This document shows, in pieces, positions 1-7,850 of a stretch of DNA of 13,839 nucleotides. Origin of the DNA: DUPH01 sp035449085 (GTDB taxonomy: Bacteria; Verrucomicrobiota; Kiritimatiellia; RFP12; UBA1067); NCBI GenBank assembly GCA_035449085.1, contig DAOTKE010000095.1:1-13839 (forward strand), read 5' to 3'. Under the pieces are notes generated by a model. It did no database searches, was not told the DNA's origin, and saw only the letters and a list, made by a program, of their open reading frames with translations. Position numbers and translations under genes: made by a program. Each line of letters opens with the position of its first letter. Position 1 is the stretch's first letter.

Positions 1-81
1 TCGCGCTATCCAGCAGCCTCGCAACTCGAAGAATTCTTGATTTGGAACCGCTGCACACGACCACATCTTGTTCCCGTGTTC

Positions 82-233
82 CAAAACCGCAAACAGGTTT
101 TGTGTCCCAGCACCCCTATGCGGCTGCCTTGTGCGATTGTTGCGTGCCCCTGCCCATGCCAACGGTTTGGGGACACAAAGCTTTTCAAACACCGGCTCCA
201 CACATTGAAAGGTGTGGATAACGATGAGTTATC
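82..233 (+). promoter_or_regulatory. Leader of the regulator gene with nested inverted repeats
   Basis: No gene is visible in the first 223 bases. Several inverted repeats are readable: caaaacc (82-88) with ggttttg (96-102); tttgtgtccc (99-108) with gggacacaaa (170-179); ccacac (198-203) with gtgtgg (212-217); gataac (217-222) with gttatc (228-233). The last two place the ribosome-binding sequence GAAAGG (207-212) mostly in one loop and the ATG at 224 inside the next loop. Winged-helix regulators of the ArsR type usually bind inverted repeats near their own promoters, so autoregulation is a reasonable inference. No convincing -35/-10 pair was found. Confidence 0.4.
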
Positions 234-805
234 ATCCAACCATTTGGCGTACATGCCGTGTTTTAGCCAACAAGCGACGGCTCAGTTGTCTCGCGGCCGT
301 GTTGCGCCAGCCAGGCGGTTCAGTCAAGGAGATTGCTGAACAGTCCAGAATCCCGGACGATCAGGCCAGCCTGTGCCTTAGAGCGTTGCAGGCGCGTGGT
401 CTTCTCCATGCAACCCGGCAAAGCCGCTGGGTTCATTACTTTCCTTCGCCAGATCCGCTCGTGCCCGTGGCCGCTCCCATTTTGACTATTGTCAGCCGAG
501 CGATACTCAAGGAAAACTGGTCAACCGCCAAATTGATCCGCACCTTGACCGCCTTCACACATCCGCGCCGGCTGACCGTACTACACTATTTATTGTTAAG
601 AGGCCCCCTCTCCTTCTCAGTCCTCGCACAGGGAACAGGCATTTCCAAGCAGGCACTGGAGCGGCATCTGAAAAAACTCGCCTCACGGGAAATGATCATC
701 TGCAGTGGCTCTGAATGGACCCTTCACCCCGACCGTGACTTCTTCATGGAAACATTCCTGACACTGATCGCTCAGCATTCAAAACAAGGGGCATCTTCCC
801 CTTGA
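224..805 (+). CDS. Two-domain ArsR-like winged-helix transcriptional regulator
   Basis: Predicted cytoplasmic DNA-binding protein of 193 residues made of two winged-helix units. The first covers about residues 7-73 and has an ANKRRLSCL opening helix and a recognition helix around QASLCLRALQARG. The second covers about 104-170, with HPRRLTVLHYL followed by SKQALERHLKKLASREM. Both look like the ArsR fold, so the protein resembles a dimer fused in one chain. The classical ArsR metal site (ELCVCDL type) is absent, so a metal sensor is unlikely; the ligand is unknown. I chose the ATG at 224 rather than the in-frame GTG at 212 because GAAAGG lies at 207-212, at suitable spacing for 224. The gene stands alone and converges on the aldolase-like gene. 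Its targets cannot be read from sequence, but its own inverted-repeat-rich leader is the obvious candidate. Confidence 0.8.
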   Translation: MSYHPTIWRTCRVLANKRRLSCLAAVLRQPGGSVKEIAEQSRIPDDQASLCLRALQARGLLHATRQSRWVHYFPSPDPLVPVAAPILTIVSRAILKENWSTAKLIRTLTAFTHPRRLTVLHYLLLRGPLSFSVLAQGTGISKQALERHLKKLASREMIICSGSEWTLHPDRDFFMETFLTLIAQHSKQGASSP

Positions 806-878
806 TTCTCAGAAACGCTCAATCTCGTTCCCAAGACAGCGTAATAGCATACAGCAGTGTTCCACTTTTTGCCCGGAC

Positions 879-2174
879 TCAGGCCGGCAGGTGAAAAGCC
901 TGAATGATCTCGTCGATTACCGGCTGTCCCATGGGAACGAAGCCCCCGATCGGCAGGCTGTCCAGAATCGCCTCGGCCGAACATTCCAACACTTCCAGCA
1001 GATCAAACGCCGAAAGGATATCGCGCCCGAGCACCATCACCCCGTTGTTGCAGAGTACGGCGGCGGGGTGGCGCAAGGACATCTGTTTGACCATCTCCTC
1101 ATAATTGTTGAAGGTGGTCTCGAACGGCAACAAGTTCACTTCTCGCAGGAAAATGTAACACTCCGGCAACGTGCGCGTGTCGATCGTCTTGTGACAGACG
1201 CTAAAGGCCAAGGCGTTCAGCGGACACGCGTTGATGATGGCGTTCACCTCCGGGTGCGCGGCATAAATCGCCTGGTGCGCCAGCACGGCGTGACTGGGCG
1301 TCTTCCCCGGCTCGCATTTTCCCTTGCGGATCATCACGATCTCCTCGGGCAATACGCTGAACCGGTCGAGCGGGCACGGCGTGATCAAAAACGAATCAGT
1401 ATCGATCCGCGCCGAAAACGTGCCGGTTGAGCCGGTCAGCAGACGCTGGCGGTAGCCGCGCTCCACAAACTGGCAGAGCGCGTTACGCAGTTCTTTTTCG
1501 CGAACCGTCATCATCTCCGGATCATAGATGAAGGCCGGCAGACGTACATCCGACTTGCTTTCGAGCTGGAGCTGCTGGTCGGTCAGGAACTTCGGTGTGC
1601 CCAACGTGGACGCTTTGATCTCGGTCTTGCAGCACAGCTCCAGCGTCTCGAACCGCTGGAAGGCGTCTTGCAGGTTTTTGCCCCCGCAGCACACGCCATG
1701 ACTCTCCAGCACCACGCTGTCAAAGCCCTCCGCGAATTTGGCGGCGATTTTCTGGCCCAGATCTTCGCTGCCCGGCACGCCATACGGCGCAAAGCCCACA
1801 TGGCCGTTCCAGCGGTATGTCTGAGGAATCAGTTTGGTCTCCGGGATTTTCTTGGAGATCGAGAAAGCGACCAGCGCCATCGGATGCGCATGCACCACCG
1901 CACGGATGTCCGGGCGCGCTTGGTAAATCGCACGGTGGAACGGATACTCCGACGACGGAGCATGTGGCCCCACCACCGTACCGTCACGTTTCACGCACAC
2001 GATGTCCGAGGGCTTGAGCGTTCCCTTGTCCACACGCGCAGGCGTGATCCAGATGTCGCCGTTTTCATCCAGAATCGAGAGATTGCCTCCCGATGTTGTC
2101 GTCATTTTGTACCGGTAAATCCGCGACAGCGTCAGCGCGATCTCATCGCGCGGATGCAGGTAAGCATAGTTCAT
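879..2174 (-). CDS. Tandem class II aldolase/adducin-family protein with a degenerate second domain
   Basis: A 431-residue protein with two class II aldolase/adducin domains, roughly residues 5-190 and 220-405. The family contains zinc-dependent sugar-phosphate aldolases and epimerases such as FucA, RhaD and AraD. Domain 1 keeps the expected site: TSGGNLS (27-33), a Glu at 76 in SSEYPFH, His95 and His97 in VVHAHP, and His159 in ESHG. Domain 2 aligns well (TGSTGTFSAR, ITPCPLDR, HQAIY) but the equivalents are Ala296, Asn315, Cys317 and Asn377, so zinc binding and catalysis should be lost. Family enzymes are usually about 210-260 residues, so this is a duplication-fusion. The ATG follows GGGAAGGGA (2182-2190 on the complement) by 7 nt. 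It is divergent from the UroD-like gene. Substrate is unknown; a cytoplasmic sugar-phosphate or sugar-acid role is inferred from family only. Confidence 0.85.
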   Translation of the reverse strand: MNYAYLHPRDEIALTLSRIYRYKMTTTSGGNLSILDENGDIWITPARVDKGTLKPSDIVCVKRDGTVVGPHAPSSEYPFHRAIYQARPDIRAVVHAHPMALVAFSISKKIPETKLIPQTYRWNGHVGFAPYGVPGSEDLGQKIAAKFAEGFDSVVLESHGVCCGGKNLQDAFQRFETLELCCKTEIKASTLGTPKFLTDQQLQLESKSDVRLPAFIYDPEMMTVREKELRNALCQFVERGYRQRLLTGSTGTFSARIDTDSFLITPCPLDRFSVLPEEIVMIRKGKCEPGKTPSHAVLAHQAIYAAHPEVNAIINACPLNALAFSVCHKTIDTRTLPECYIFLREVNLLPFETTFNNYEEMVKQMSLRHPAAVLCNNGVMVLGRDILSAFDLLEVLECSAEAILDSLPIGGFVPMGQPVIDEIIQAFHLPA

Positions 2175-2224
2175 GTCTTCGTCCCTTCCCGTTCGATTCG
2201 GAGCGGCCGTGAAAACGCTGCCGT

Positions 2225-2253
2225 CTTATAGCGGATTCCGTCTGTTGATACAA
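2225..2253 (-). promoter_or_regulatory. Possible sigma-70-type promoter for the aldolase-like gene
   Basis: On the minus strand TTGTAT (2248-2253) is followed after exactly 17 nt by TATAAG (2225-2230). The -10 matches the consensus at five of six positions; the -35 is weak. It lies about 50 nt before the start codon in the 148-nt divergent gap. The same gap holds ccata (2263-2267) paired with tatgg (2275-2279), a possible operator. No clear plus-strand promoter for the UroD-like gene was found. Confidence 0.35.
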
Positions 2254-2322
2254 GATTGCTTTCCATAAGGCCACTATGGTTAAATCAACCGCGTTAAAAC
2301 GCTAACTGTCAGAAAGCGCCCT

Positions 2323-3330
2323 ATGACCTCATTTGAACGCTATCTCGCCACTGTCCAAGGCCGCCCCACCGACATGCTGCCGCGCGTGCCGATCCTCATG
2401 CAGTTCGCCGCCGAGCACATCGGCTCGAATTACGCCGCCTTCGCCTCAGACTGGCGTGTGCTGGTGGAGGCCAACCTCCGTTGCCGCGAACAGTTCGGCT
2501 TCGACCAGGTGAGTGCGATCTCTGACCCCTACCGTGAGGCCCAAGGTTTCGGTGCCGAGATTCAGTATGTCGAAGATCACGCGCCTTGTCTCGCATGCCC
2601 GCCGCTCACCGACATCCATGACCTCTCACCGCTACGTGATGATCCCGACCCGTACGCCTCCGAACGCATGCTCGACCGCCTGCTCGCCGTACGTGAATTC
2701 AAACGTCTGCTCGGCGGCGAGTGTTCGATCCTGGGGTGGGTCGAAGGTCCAGCTGCCGAGGCGGCAGACCTGCGTGGTGTCCAGGATTTCCTGCTCGACA
2801 TGATGGATGACGCATCCGCAGCCTTCGCTTTGATGGAACGGTGCACCGCAACGGCCATCCGCTTTGCCCGTGCCCAACTGGCGGAAGGAGCGGACACCAT
2901 CGGCATCGGTGATGCCATCGCCAGCCAGTTGCCGCCGGAGCTTTACCGCGAGCGGGTGTGGCCGCTGGAGAAGCGGCTGATCGAAGCGATTCAAGCCGAC
3001 GGCGGACTCGTCAAACTCCATATTTGCGGGAACATCACGCACCTGCTCCCGCATCTCGCCGGATTGAACGTCGACATTCTCGACATTGACCACATGGTGG
3101 ATCCCGCCACCGCGCGACAGTACCTGGGGCCGCGCACGGCCATTGCAGGCCGTATCGACCCCGTCGGCGACGTCCTGCAAGGCACGCCTGCAGGCATCCG
3201 GGCCGCCGTCGCTCAGAGCTATGCTGTGATCGGGAACCCGCACATGGTCATGGCCGGCTGTGAAATCCCGTCGGGTACGCCCCCCGAAAATTTGGCGGCG
3301 CTCTGCGAACCGCTGCCGTATGCGCCGTGA
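2323..3330 (+). CDS. UroD/MtaA-like (uroporphyrinogen decarboxylase family) protein, probable zinc methyltransferase type
   Basis: A 335-residue soluble protein of the uroporphyrinogen decarboxylase superfamily. It lacks the arginine-rich N-terminal porphyrin-binding motif of true HemE. It carries instead the zinc-ligand pattern of the methylcobalamin:thiol methyltransferases (MtaA, MtbA, CmuA group): His233-x-Cys235 in KLHICGN and a distal Cys313 in AGCEIPSGTP. Other family-like segments are PYREAQGFGAEI (about 69-80), GWVEGPA (138-144) and AIAGRIDP (273-280). Members with this signature move methyl groups to or from corrinoid proteins; that this one does so is inference, since no corrinoid protein or MtaB/MttB partner lies in the window. 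PVC bacteria often carry many uncharacterised paralogues. The start at 2323 has only a weak upstream purine stretch (agaaag). It diverges from the aldolase-like gene and converges on the AsmA-like gene. Confidence 0.8.
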   Translation: MTSFERYLATVQGRPTDMLPRVPILMQFAAEHIGSNYAAFASDWRVLVEANLRCREQFGFDQVSAISDPYREAQGFGAEIQYVEDHAPCLACPPLTDIHDLSPLRDDPDPYASERMLDRLLAVREFKRLLGGECSILGWVEGPAAEAADLRGVQDFLLDMMDDASAAFALMERCTATAIRFARAQLAEGADTIGIGDAIASQLPPELYRERVWPLEKRLIEAIQADGGLVKLHICGNITHLLPHLAGLNVDILDIDHMVDPATARQYLGPRTAIAGRIDPVGDVLQGTPAGIRAAVAQSYAVIGNPHMVMAGCEIPSGTPPENLAALCEPLPYAP

Positions 3331-3338
3331 TGCTGCCG

Positions 3339-6300
3339 TTACTTCGACAGTTCCTGGCGCAGTTTCTCCAAGAAGCCGCTGACCCGCTCGACCGCCTGTT
3401 CGCCAACGGCGTTTTTCAGCACGCTGCTCAACATGTTCTGCAACGCACGCGTATCGAGGCGCGGCTCGTCCACAGTGCCGGAGACCGGGATCTTGATGGA
3501 GGTGCCTCTGAGCATGCGGAACGCCGCCGACCCCACCAACCGCTCCGTCACCGGCACCTCAATCACATAATTCACAGCGCCATTGAAGGCCACCCAGCCG
3601 CCGATGATCACAGGTTGATTCTCGATCACCAGACGCACCGGGTCAGCCTGAATCCGTCCGTTGCGTACCGTCACGTGAAGCGGCAGGCGCGCGACTTCAT
3701 ACACGCGCGTCTTGACTTTGATCATGCCGAACAAATCGCGCAGCGACGGCCCCAACTCCAGCTTCAGGTTTTCGAACGTGATGTCCAGATCGGCAGCGTT
3801 CCCGTGCTCCGGAACCACGCCCGGTTCGACACGGCAGTTCCGCACATCCAGCGACACCGTCCCGTCACGGACGCGGCTTCCCTGAAACAACGGATTCAGA
3901 TTCACCAGTAACGTATCGACCATTTCTTGCGTCAACGCGACGCGCTCCAGCATACGCGTTTTGGGCGGCACCGTCAGGACGCCCCCACCGCGACCACCGA
4001 CCGCCATCTCGGGCACCAGCCGCAGGCGTCCTCCATTCAACACCGGCTCGTATCCGATACGCAACACCCCCTTGGACAAACGGAACAGCACATCCGCAGG
4101 GCCGGCCCGCAAACCGAGCCCGGCAAGTGACTTCACGTGCGCGGCCGCATCGAGTTCGCCCTCGGCCAACACAGTCGAAAGTCCACCCGCCAGCGGCGAT
4201 GAAAATCTGAACGGCCGGAACTCACGACCGGTCAATGTCAACTCATCGATGCCCTTGGCCGCCAGCAGCCGTGTCACCGCACCGGCATCCAGCGCCGCGC
4301 GACCTTTCGCCGAGGCCAGGCAGCGACCGGACAGCTCGCTTAACGCGGCTTGTGATTCCATCGTGAACAGGCTGCTTGTCACATCCAGCTTAGAGACCGC
4401 CACGCCCGCGCCGTCTTCCGCCACGGCCGCTTCCACCGTCATGCGCGCCGCCGGCTCGGCAAACACCACCTCGCCGTCGCGTTCCAGTCTGGCTTCGCCA
4501 TGTGCCGCCAGCGCGAGTGCCGTCCCGCGCACAGTGTGGTCGCGCGTCACGCTGCCCTCGACCCGCACGTCCGGCACCCGCCATACGCCGTCTTCCACGC
4601 GCGCAGTGAGAGCTAAACCGGCGGCATGCAGACGCGCCTTCACAGCGCCTCCCGCCGCTTCAGCCGTCGCATTGGCCGCCACGCGGCCCTGCCACGCGGA
4701 CAGACGACGCTGCACGGTAACCGGCAGAATGCCGCCCAGCAAACGGCGCACAGAGGCCACCTCCATGTCGCTGGAAAGAGAAAACCCGCTTACCTGCAAG
4801 GGGCGCCCCTCGCCGGCCGGCACCAGACGCCGGCAGGCGCCAGAGGCACGGCCATTTTCAAGCGTCAACTCAAAAGTCACATCGTGCACCTCGGCCTGCG
4901 GTTCATCACCCTGCAGCGGCATGCGACCGGCGGCCTTCAATGTGCCCTGCGGCACCACCATGCGCTGATCCGGCCTCACCTCCACGGCCACGTCGGAGAG
5001 CTTCAGAAACGAGGCCAGCGCCACGCCTGCCCCGTCGCGCCGACTGGAGGCGTCAAGGTAAATCGATCCCACCATGGGCGGACAAACCTTGAAGATACGC
5101 GTGGCATCCCGGCCAAACCGCGTCAGATCAATCTGCGCCTTGAGGGTCGCCGCGTCAAAACGGCCACTGGCGTACACGTCGGCAAACGGGACTTTGAGAT
5201 GCAGACGATCCACTTCGGGCCATGTGCCGTACGGGAAGCGCGCCTTCACTTGCAGCGCGGGCTCAGGCTTGAAGGTGATCGACTGCGTCCCGGCTTGCAT
5301 CGCCAGATCCGCCGCCACGACACCCGCTTGCATCTGCAACGCCGTGTCGTTGCCCTCGATCAACAGACTGGCGCGCAGTTCGCCTCCACTCATCGTGAAG
5401 TCTTTGGACAGCCCCAGCGCGGATCCGAAATCGCGCACCAACGGCGCGAGCTGAACGGTGGCCTTGCCGTCTATCATTCCCGTCACCTTGCCTTTTTCTT
5501 CCGCGCCGTGCAATGTGCCTTTCGCTTCGGCACGCATCCACGGGGAGGCAAGGTTAAACTGGGTGATTGTGAAGGTCTTGCCGTCAACCCCGATATCCAC
5601 CATCAACGCCATGTCGCCGGGCGGCGACGGCTTCTCGTCCCGTGCGCCGACCGAGAGACGGTTAACAGCCATTCCGCCCGAAATCTTTCCCTGCGCTGGA
5701 CCGTGAACCGTGACGGTCAGTGCGCCCTCCGCCGTACCGCTACGGATCCACGCGTCACCGGTCGCAAACTCGATCAGCGGTGCGAATGCGGTGAGATCCA
5801 CGCCCACGGCCTTGAACGTCATGCTCTCAGGCTGTTCCCAATCTGCACCCTTGTAGAGATCACGAATACTCTGAACGCGTCCCTCTAATGCCAACAAGCC
5901 CCCCCCCACCTGCATGCGCGTCTGAACCGAGATCGGCTTGCGGTACGAGGTCAACGTCACTCGCCCCTCCACCTGTTCCGTCATGCAGCGCCCCGCACCC
6001 CCGCCGTGAACGGAGGCGCGTCCACCCGTCACATTCAGGGCAATCGCCACATCTACGACCGGCAGGAAGAGGAATCCCTTTTTCCCCTCCCCCGTTTTTG
6101 CCCCCTTTTCCTCCGGCTTGGGAACAGGGGCAAGGTCAAGATCAAACACCGGCGCGTTGAGCGTCACCTCTCCCAAATCAAGCACCCCAACCGGCAGCAG
6201 GCGCAACAATCCGCGATCAAATGCGACACGCTCGGCTGTCAGCGAAATCCCACGCTGCGGGTCGCTGAAAGAGAAAGTCTCCAAGACCGGCGCACGGAAC

Positions 6301-6533
6301 CAGCCCAGAGACCAACGCTCAAACGACACGTGCATCGGCGCGGCGGCCGCGTTGACTTTGCCAAGAACCCAACGGCGTCCACCGTCCATCGACAGCAACG
6401 TTGGAATCAGCACCACGACCACAGCCAGCGGCACCAGCAGGAACAGGAACAGGTTGACCAAACCACGCAGACAACCCTTCTGTCCCTCCGTCACCTCGTC
6501 CAGATCTTCATCACGAATCGTGTCAAATTCCAT
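3339..6533 (-). CDS. Large AsmA-like envelope protein
   Basis: A 1064-residue protein with a short acidic cytoplasmic N-terminus, one membrane helix at about residues 24-47, and a long beta-rich periplasmic body. The start of the body (VNAAAAPMHVSFERWSLGWF, about 60-79) is typical of the AsmA/TamB type, where a membrane anchor is followed by repeating beta-groove units. The last 120 residues resemble the AsmA C-terminal region, with LHVTVRNGRIQADPVRLVI and IKIPVSGTVDEPRLDTRAL, then a helical tail. Family members act in outer-membrane homeostasis and are thought to help move lipids between membranes; a Gram-negative envelope is implied. The ribosome-binding sequence is weak. The gene ends 8 nt from the stop of the convergent UroD-like gene, which leaves no room for separate terminators. 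Exact subfamily (AsmA, YhdP, DUF748) cannot be fixed by eye. Confidence 0.8.
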   Translation of the reverse strand: MEFDTIRDEDLDEVTEGQKGCLRGLVNLFLFLLVPLAVVVVLIPTLLSMDGGRRWVLGKVNAAAAPMHVSFERWSLGWFRAPVLETFSFSDPQRGISLTAERVAFDRGLLRLLPVGVLDLGEVTLNAPVFDLDLAPVPKPEEKGAKTGEGKKGFLFLPVVDVAIALNVTGGRASVHGGGAGRCMTEQVEGRVTLTSYRKPISVQTRMQVGGGLLALEGRVQSIRDLYKGADWEQPESMTFKAVGVDLTAFAPLIEFATGDAWIRSGTAEGALTVTVHGPAQGKISGGMAVNRLSVGARDEKPSPPGDMALMVDIGVDGKTFTITQFNLASPWMRAEAKGTLHGAEEKGKVTGMIDGKATVQLAPLVRDFGSALGLSKDFTMSGGELRASLLIEGNDTALQMQAGVVAADLAMQAGTQSITFKPEPALQVKARFPYGTWPEVDRLHLKVPFADVYASGRFDAATLKAQIDLTRFGRDATRIFKVCPPMVGSIYLDASSRRDGAGVALASFLKLSDVAVEVRPDQRMVVPQGTLKAAGRMPLQGDEPQAEVHDVTFELTLENGRASGACRRLVPAGEGRPLQVSGFSLSSDMEVASVRRLLGGILPVTVQRRLSAWQGRVAANATAEAAGGAVKARLHAAGLALTARVEDGVWRVPDVRVEGSVTRDHTVRGTALALAAHGEARLERDGEVVFAEPAARMTVEAAVAEDGAGVAVSKLDVTSSLFTMESQAALSELSGRCLASAKGRAALDAGAVTRLLAAKGIDELTLTGREFRPFRFSSPLAGGLSTVLAEGELDAAAHVKSLAGLGLRAGPADVLFRLSKGVLRIGYEPVLNGGRLRLVPEMAVGGRGGGVLTVPPKTRMLERVALTQEMVDTLLVNLNPLFQGSRVRDGTVSLDVRNCRVEPGVVPEHGNAADLDITFENLKLELGPSLRDLFGMIKVKTRVYEVARLPLHVTVRNGRIQADPVRLVIENQPVIIGGWVAFNGAVNYVIEVPVTERLVGSAAFRMLRGTSIKIPVSGTVDEPRLDTRALQNMLSSVLKNAVGEQAVERVSGFLEKLRQELSK

Positions 6534-6539
6534 ACGTTC

Positions 6540-6568
6540 ACCATATCACGCCCACACTTTGGCGACAA
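6540..6568 (-). promoter_or_regulatory. Weak possible promoter of the AsmA-like gene
   Basis: On the minus strand TTGTCG (6563-6568) and TATGGT (6540-6545) are separated by 17 nt, each matching consensus at four of six positions. Transcription would begin almost at the start codon at 6533, giving a near-leaderless mRNA, consistent with the poor ribosome-binding sequence. This may be chance. Confidence 0.22.
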
Positions 6569-6790
6569 GCGCGGGGGCGGGATTCACGATAGATGATGGG
6601 GAACGGCTTGACGAGCGACTTGCCGACACCGCGGACAAGGACATGGCTGCGGCCCTCGCGCTGGTGCTGTGCGCCATCGGGCGCGCCGCACCCCACGGCA
6701 CACCGGACGGCTACCGCGAGACCGGGCGGACACGCTCTTCGGGCACGTGCGTTTCACCTGCGCCTACTACGGGCCTGCGCCGGAGATCAT
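6569..6790 (+). other. Unresolved stretch with traces of plus-strand coding
   Basis: No intact gene is visible between the AsmA-like gene and the short minus ORF. On the plus strand an ATG at 6643 starts a segment that reads like a secretion signal (MAAALALVLCAIGRAAPHG), continues to about 6724 with GC-rich third positions, and then only makes protein-like sense in another frame (DTLFGHVRFTCAYYGPAPEIM, ending about 6790). That suggests a frameshifted gene start or a sequencing error. I do not recognise the family. Confidence 0.25.
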
Positions 6791-7087
6791 GACCAGACAG
6801 GCGCACCGGTCGGCGAGCGCGTCGGCCATCATGTCGCCCAGCCACACGACGTGGCTGGGGTTCGCGTGCCGCGTCTGGAACGTGCAGTTGGAGAAGTCGA
6901 GGTCGCATAGGCCCGTGCAGAAGAGGGTGCCCTCGCACGGCAGGTTGCCCGGCGTTTCATTGTGCTTGAGGCAGGGGTGATCACCGCCGACACCGACGAT
7001 CCCGCACATGTTGAGGCAGTTTTCGCGAGGTACCGCCGACATAAGAAGAGCGGCGGGCAGACCTAACATCCGCCACGCCGCGTCCAT
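6767..7087 (-). CDS. Short Cys-rich hypothetical protein or gene remnant
   Basis: A 106-codon open frame after the discoidin-like gene on the same strand. Its N-terminus (MDAAWRMLGLPAALLMSAVP) is mildly signal-like. The body holds eight cysteines and short beta-type stretches such as CDLDFSNCTFQT and SHVVWLGD, which recall right-handed beta-helix proteins, but this is an impression and not a family assignment. It stops at two consecutive TAG codons. The opposite strand is also open here in the frame that shares third positions, so codon bias cannot decide the strand. A weak AGGA lies upstream at the edge of the 7-bp repeat array. It may be a real small secreted protein, a truncated remnant, or a shadow. 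Confidence 0.3.
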   Translation of the reverse strand: MDAAWRMLGLPAALLMSAVPRENCLNMCGIVGVGGDHPCLKHNETPGNLPCEGTLFCTGLCDLDFSNCTFQTRHANPSHVVWLGDMMADALADRCACLVMISGAGP

Positions 7088-7094
7088 GACCAGA

Positions 7095-7129
7095 TCCTGG
7101 AGCCTAGCTCCTGAATCCTCATTCCTAAC
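7095..7129 (-). repeat. 7-bp tandem array, unit NNNAGGA on the minus strand, five units
   Basis: Reading the minus strand, four units end in AGGA and one in AGGC, in perfect 7-nt register; the first three bases vary. It lies in the 55-nt gap after the discoidin-like gene. A ggagc/gctcc hairpin (7099-7103 with 7107-7111) arises within it, without a T tract. The period is not a multiple of three, so it is not coding. It resembles the heptameric short tandem repeats known from cyanobacteria. Confidence 0.6.
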
Positions 7130-7142
7130 TTCCCGCTGCCGC

Positions 7143-7811
7143 TCAGGGCTTGCCGTACACTTCGACTTCGGTGTAATGGTTCATCTCGTTCGAAGTGTTG
7201 CCTTTGCTGTAGAAGCGGACATAGCGACCCTTCACGCCGTTGATGGCAAAAGGACGGCCCTCGTTGGTCTCGATGTACTCTTTCTCTTTGCCTTCGCCCA
7301 GCTTCGACGAATTGTCGTGGTCGTTGTTGAAGACCGTCACCACGCCGTCGATGAAGTCCGGATCATTGGAAATTTGGCAGATCACGTCACGATAGACGCG
7401 CGCCTCGCCGTGGTAGTGCCACACGCACGCGGCGTAGATTTCCTTCTCAGCGCCCAGATCGACCTGCACCCACTGCGTGCCCGGACCGAGCTCGACATAC
7501 GTCGCGGCGTCGTGCTCCTTGTCGCCATCCGTGATGAACGACAGCTCGCCGATGATCGGCTCCGGATCGCTCGACGTCACCTTGCAATTCCTGGAGAGCA
7601 CCTTGTCGGCGCCGGCCGGCACATCGATCGGGGGACGCGGCTTGCCGCCGCGGGCCGGCTCGAGGTTCGGCGAGCGGATGTCTTTAGGCGTACCCGTGAA
7701 CTGCGGTTTCGGCAGCTCGATCTTCAACTGCACCTTGGCGCCGTCCTGAGCGCTGGCCACTACAGCGAGGCCCGCAACAACGGCCGCCAGCATCATTCCA
7801 GTGTGTTTCAT
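7143..7811 (-). CDS. Secreted discoidin (F5/8 type C)-like domain protein
   Basis: A 222-residue exported protein. The signal peptide is MKHTGMMLAAVVAGLAVVASAQ, with probable cleavage after ASA. A proline-rich linker follows, then one domain of about 140 residues like the discoidin or galactose-binding jelly roll: residues resembling LSFITDGDKEHDA, WVQVDLGAEKEIYAACVWHYHG, ISNDPDF, and KGRYVRFYSKG...NHYTEVEVYG at the end. Such domains usually bind carbohydrate or other surface ligands; no catalytic motif is seen. I chose the ATG at 7811 rather than an upstream TTG at 7847 because AAGGAGGA lies 4-5 nt before it (7816-7823) and the signal peptide starts there. It is the last confident gene of the cluster that starts with the Gfo/Idh gene, 88 nt after apbE, with a 9-bp repeat array in the gap. 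Confidence 0.8.
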   Translation of the reverse strand: MKHTGMMLAAVVAGLAVVASAQDGAKVQLKIELPKPQFTGTPKDIRSPNLEPARGGKPRPPIDVPAGADKVLSRNCKVTSSDPEPIIGELSFITDGDKEHDAATYVELGPGTQWVQVDLGAEKEIYAACVWHYHGEARVYRDVICQISNDPDFIDGVVTVFNNDHDNSSKLGEGKEKEYIETNEGRPFAINGVKGRYVRFYSKGNTSNEMNHYTEVEVYGKP

Positions 7812-7850
7812 GTGTTCCTCCTTGTTCCTCTGTTCGTGTTTGCCCAATCC

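Noticed and set aside
806..878. Terminator between the regulator and the aldolase-like gene
   Set aside because: GCCCGG and GCCGGC near 871-890 do not pair cleanly and no T tract follows on either strand.
4626..5888. Long plus-strand open frames opposite the AsmA-like gene
   Set aside because: They are antisense to a well-supported membrane-anchored protein and show low-complexity Arg/His-rich composition without domains or good start signals.
6960..7010. MCGIVGVGGD in the short minus ORF, similar to the start of class II glutamine amidotransferases
   Set aside because: The Met is internal to the frame, no other amidotransferase motif follows, and the protein ends within about 80 residues.
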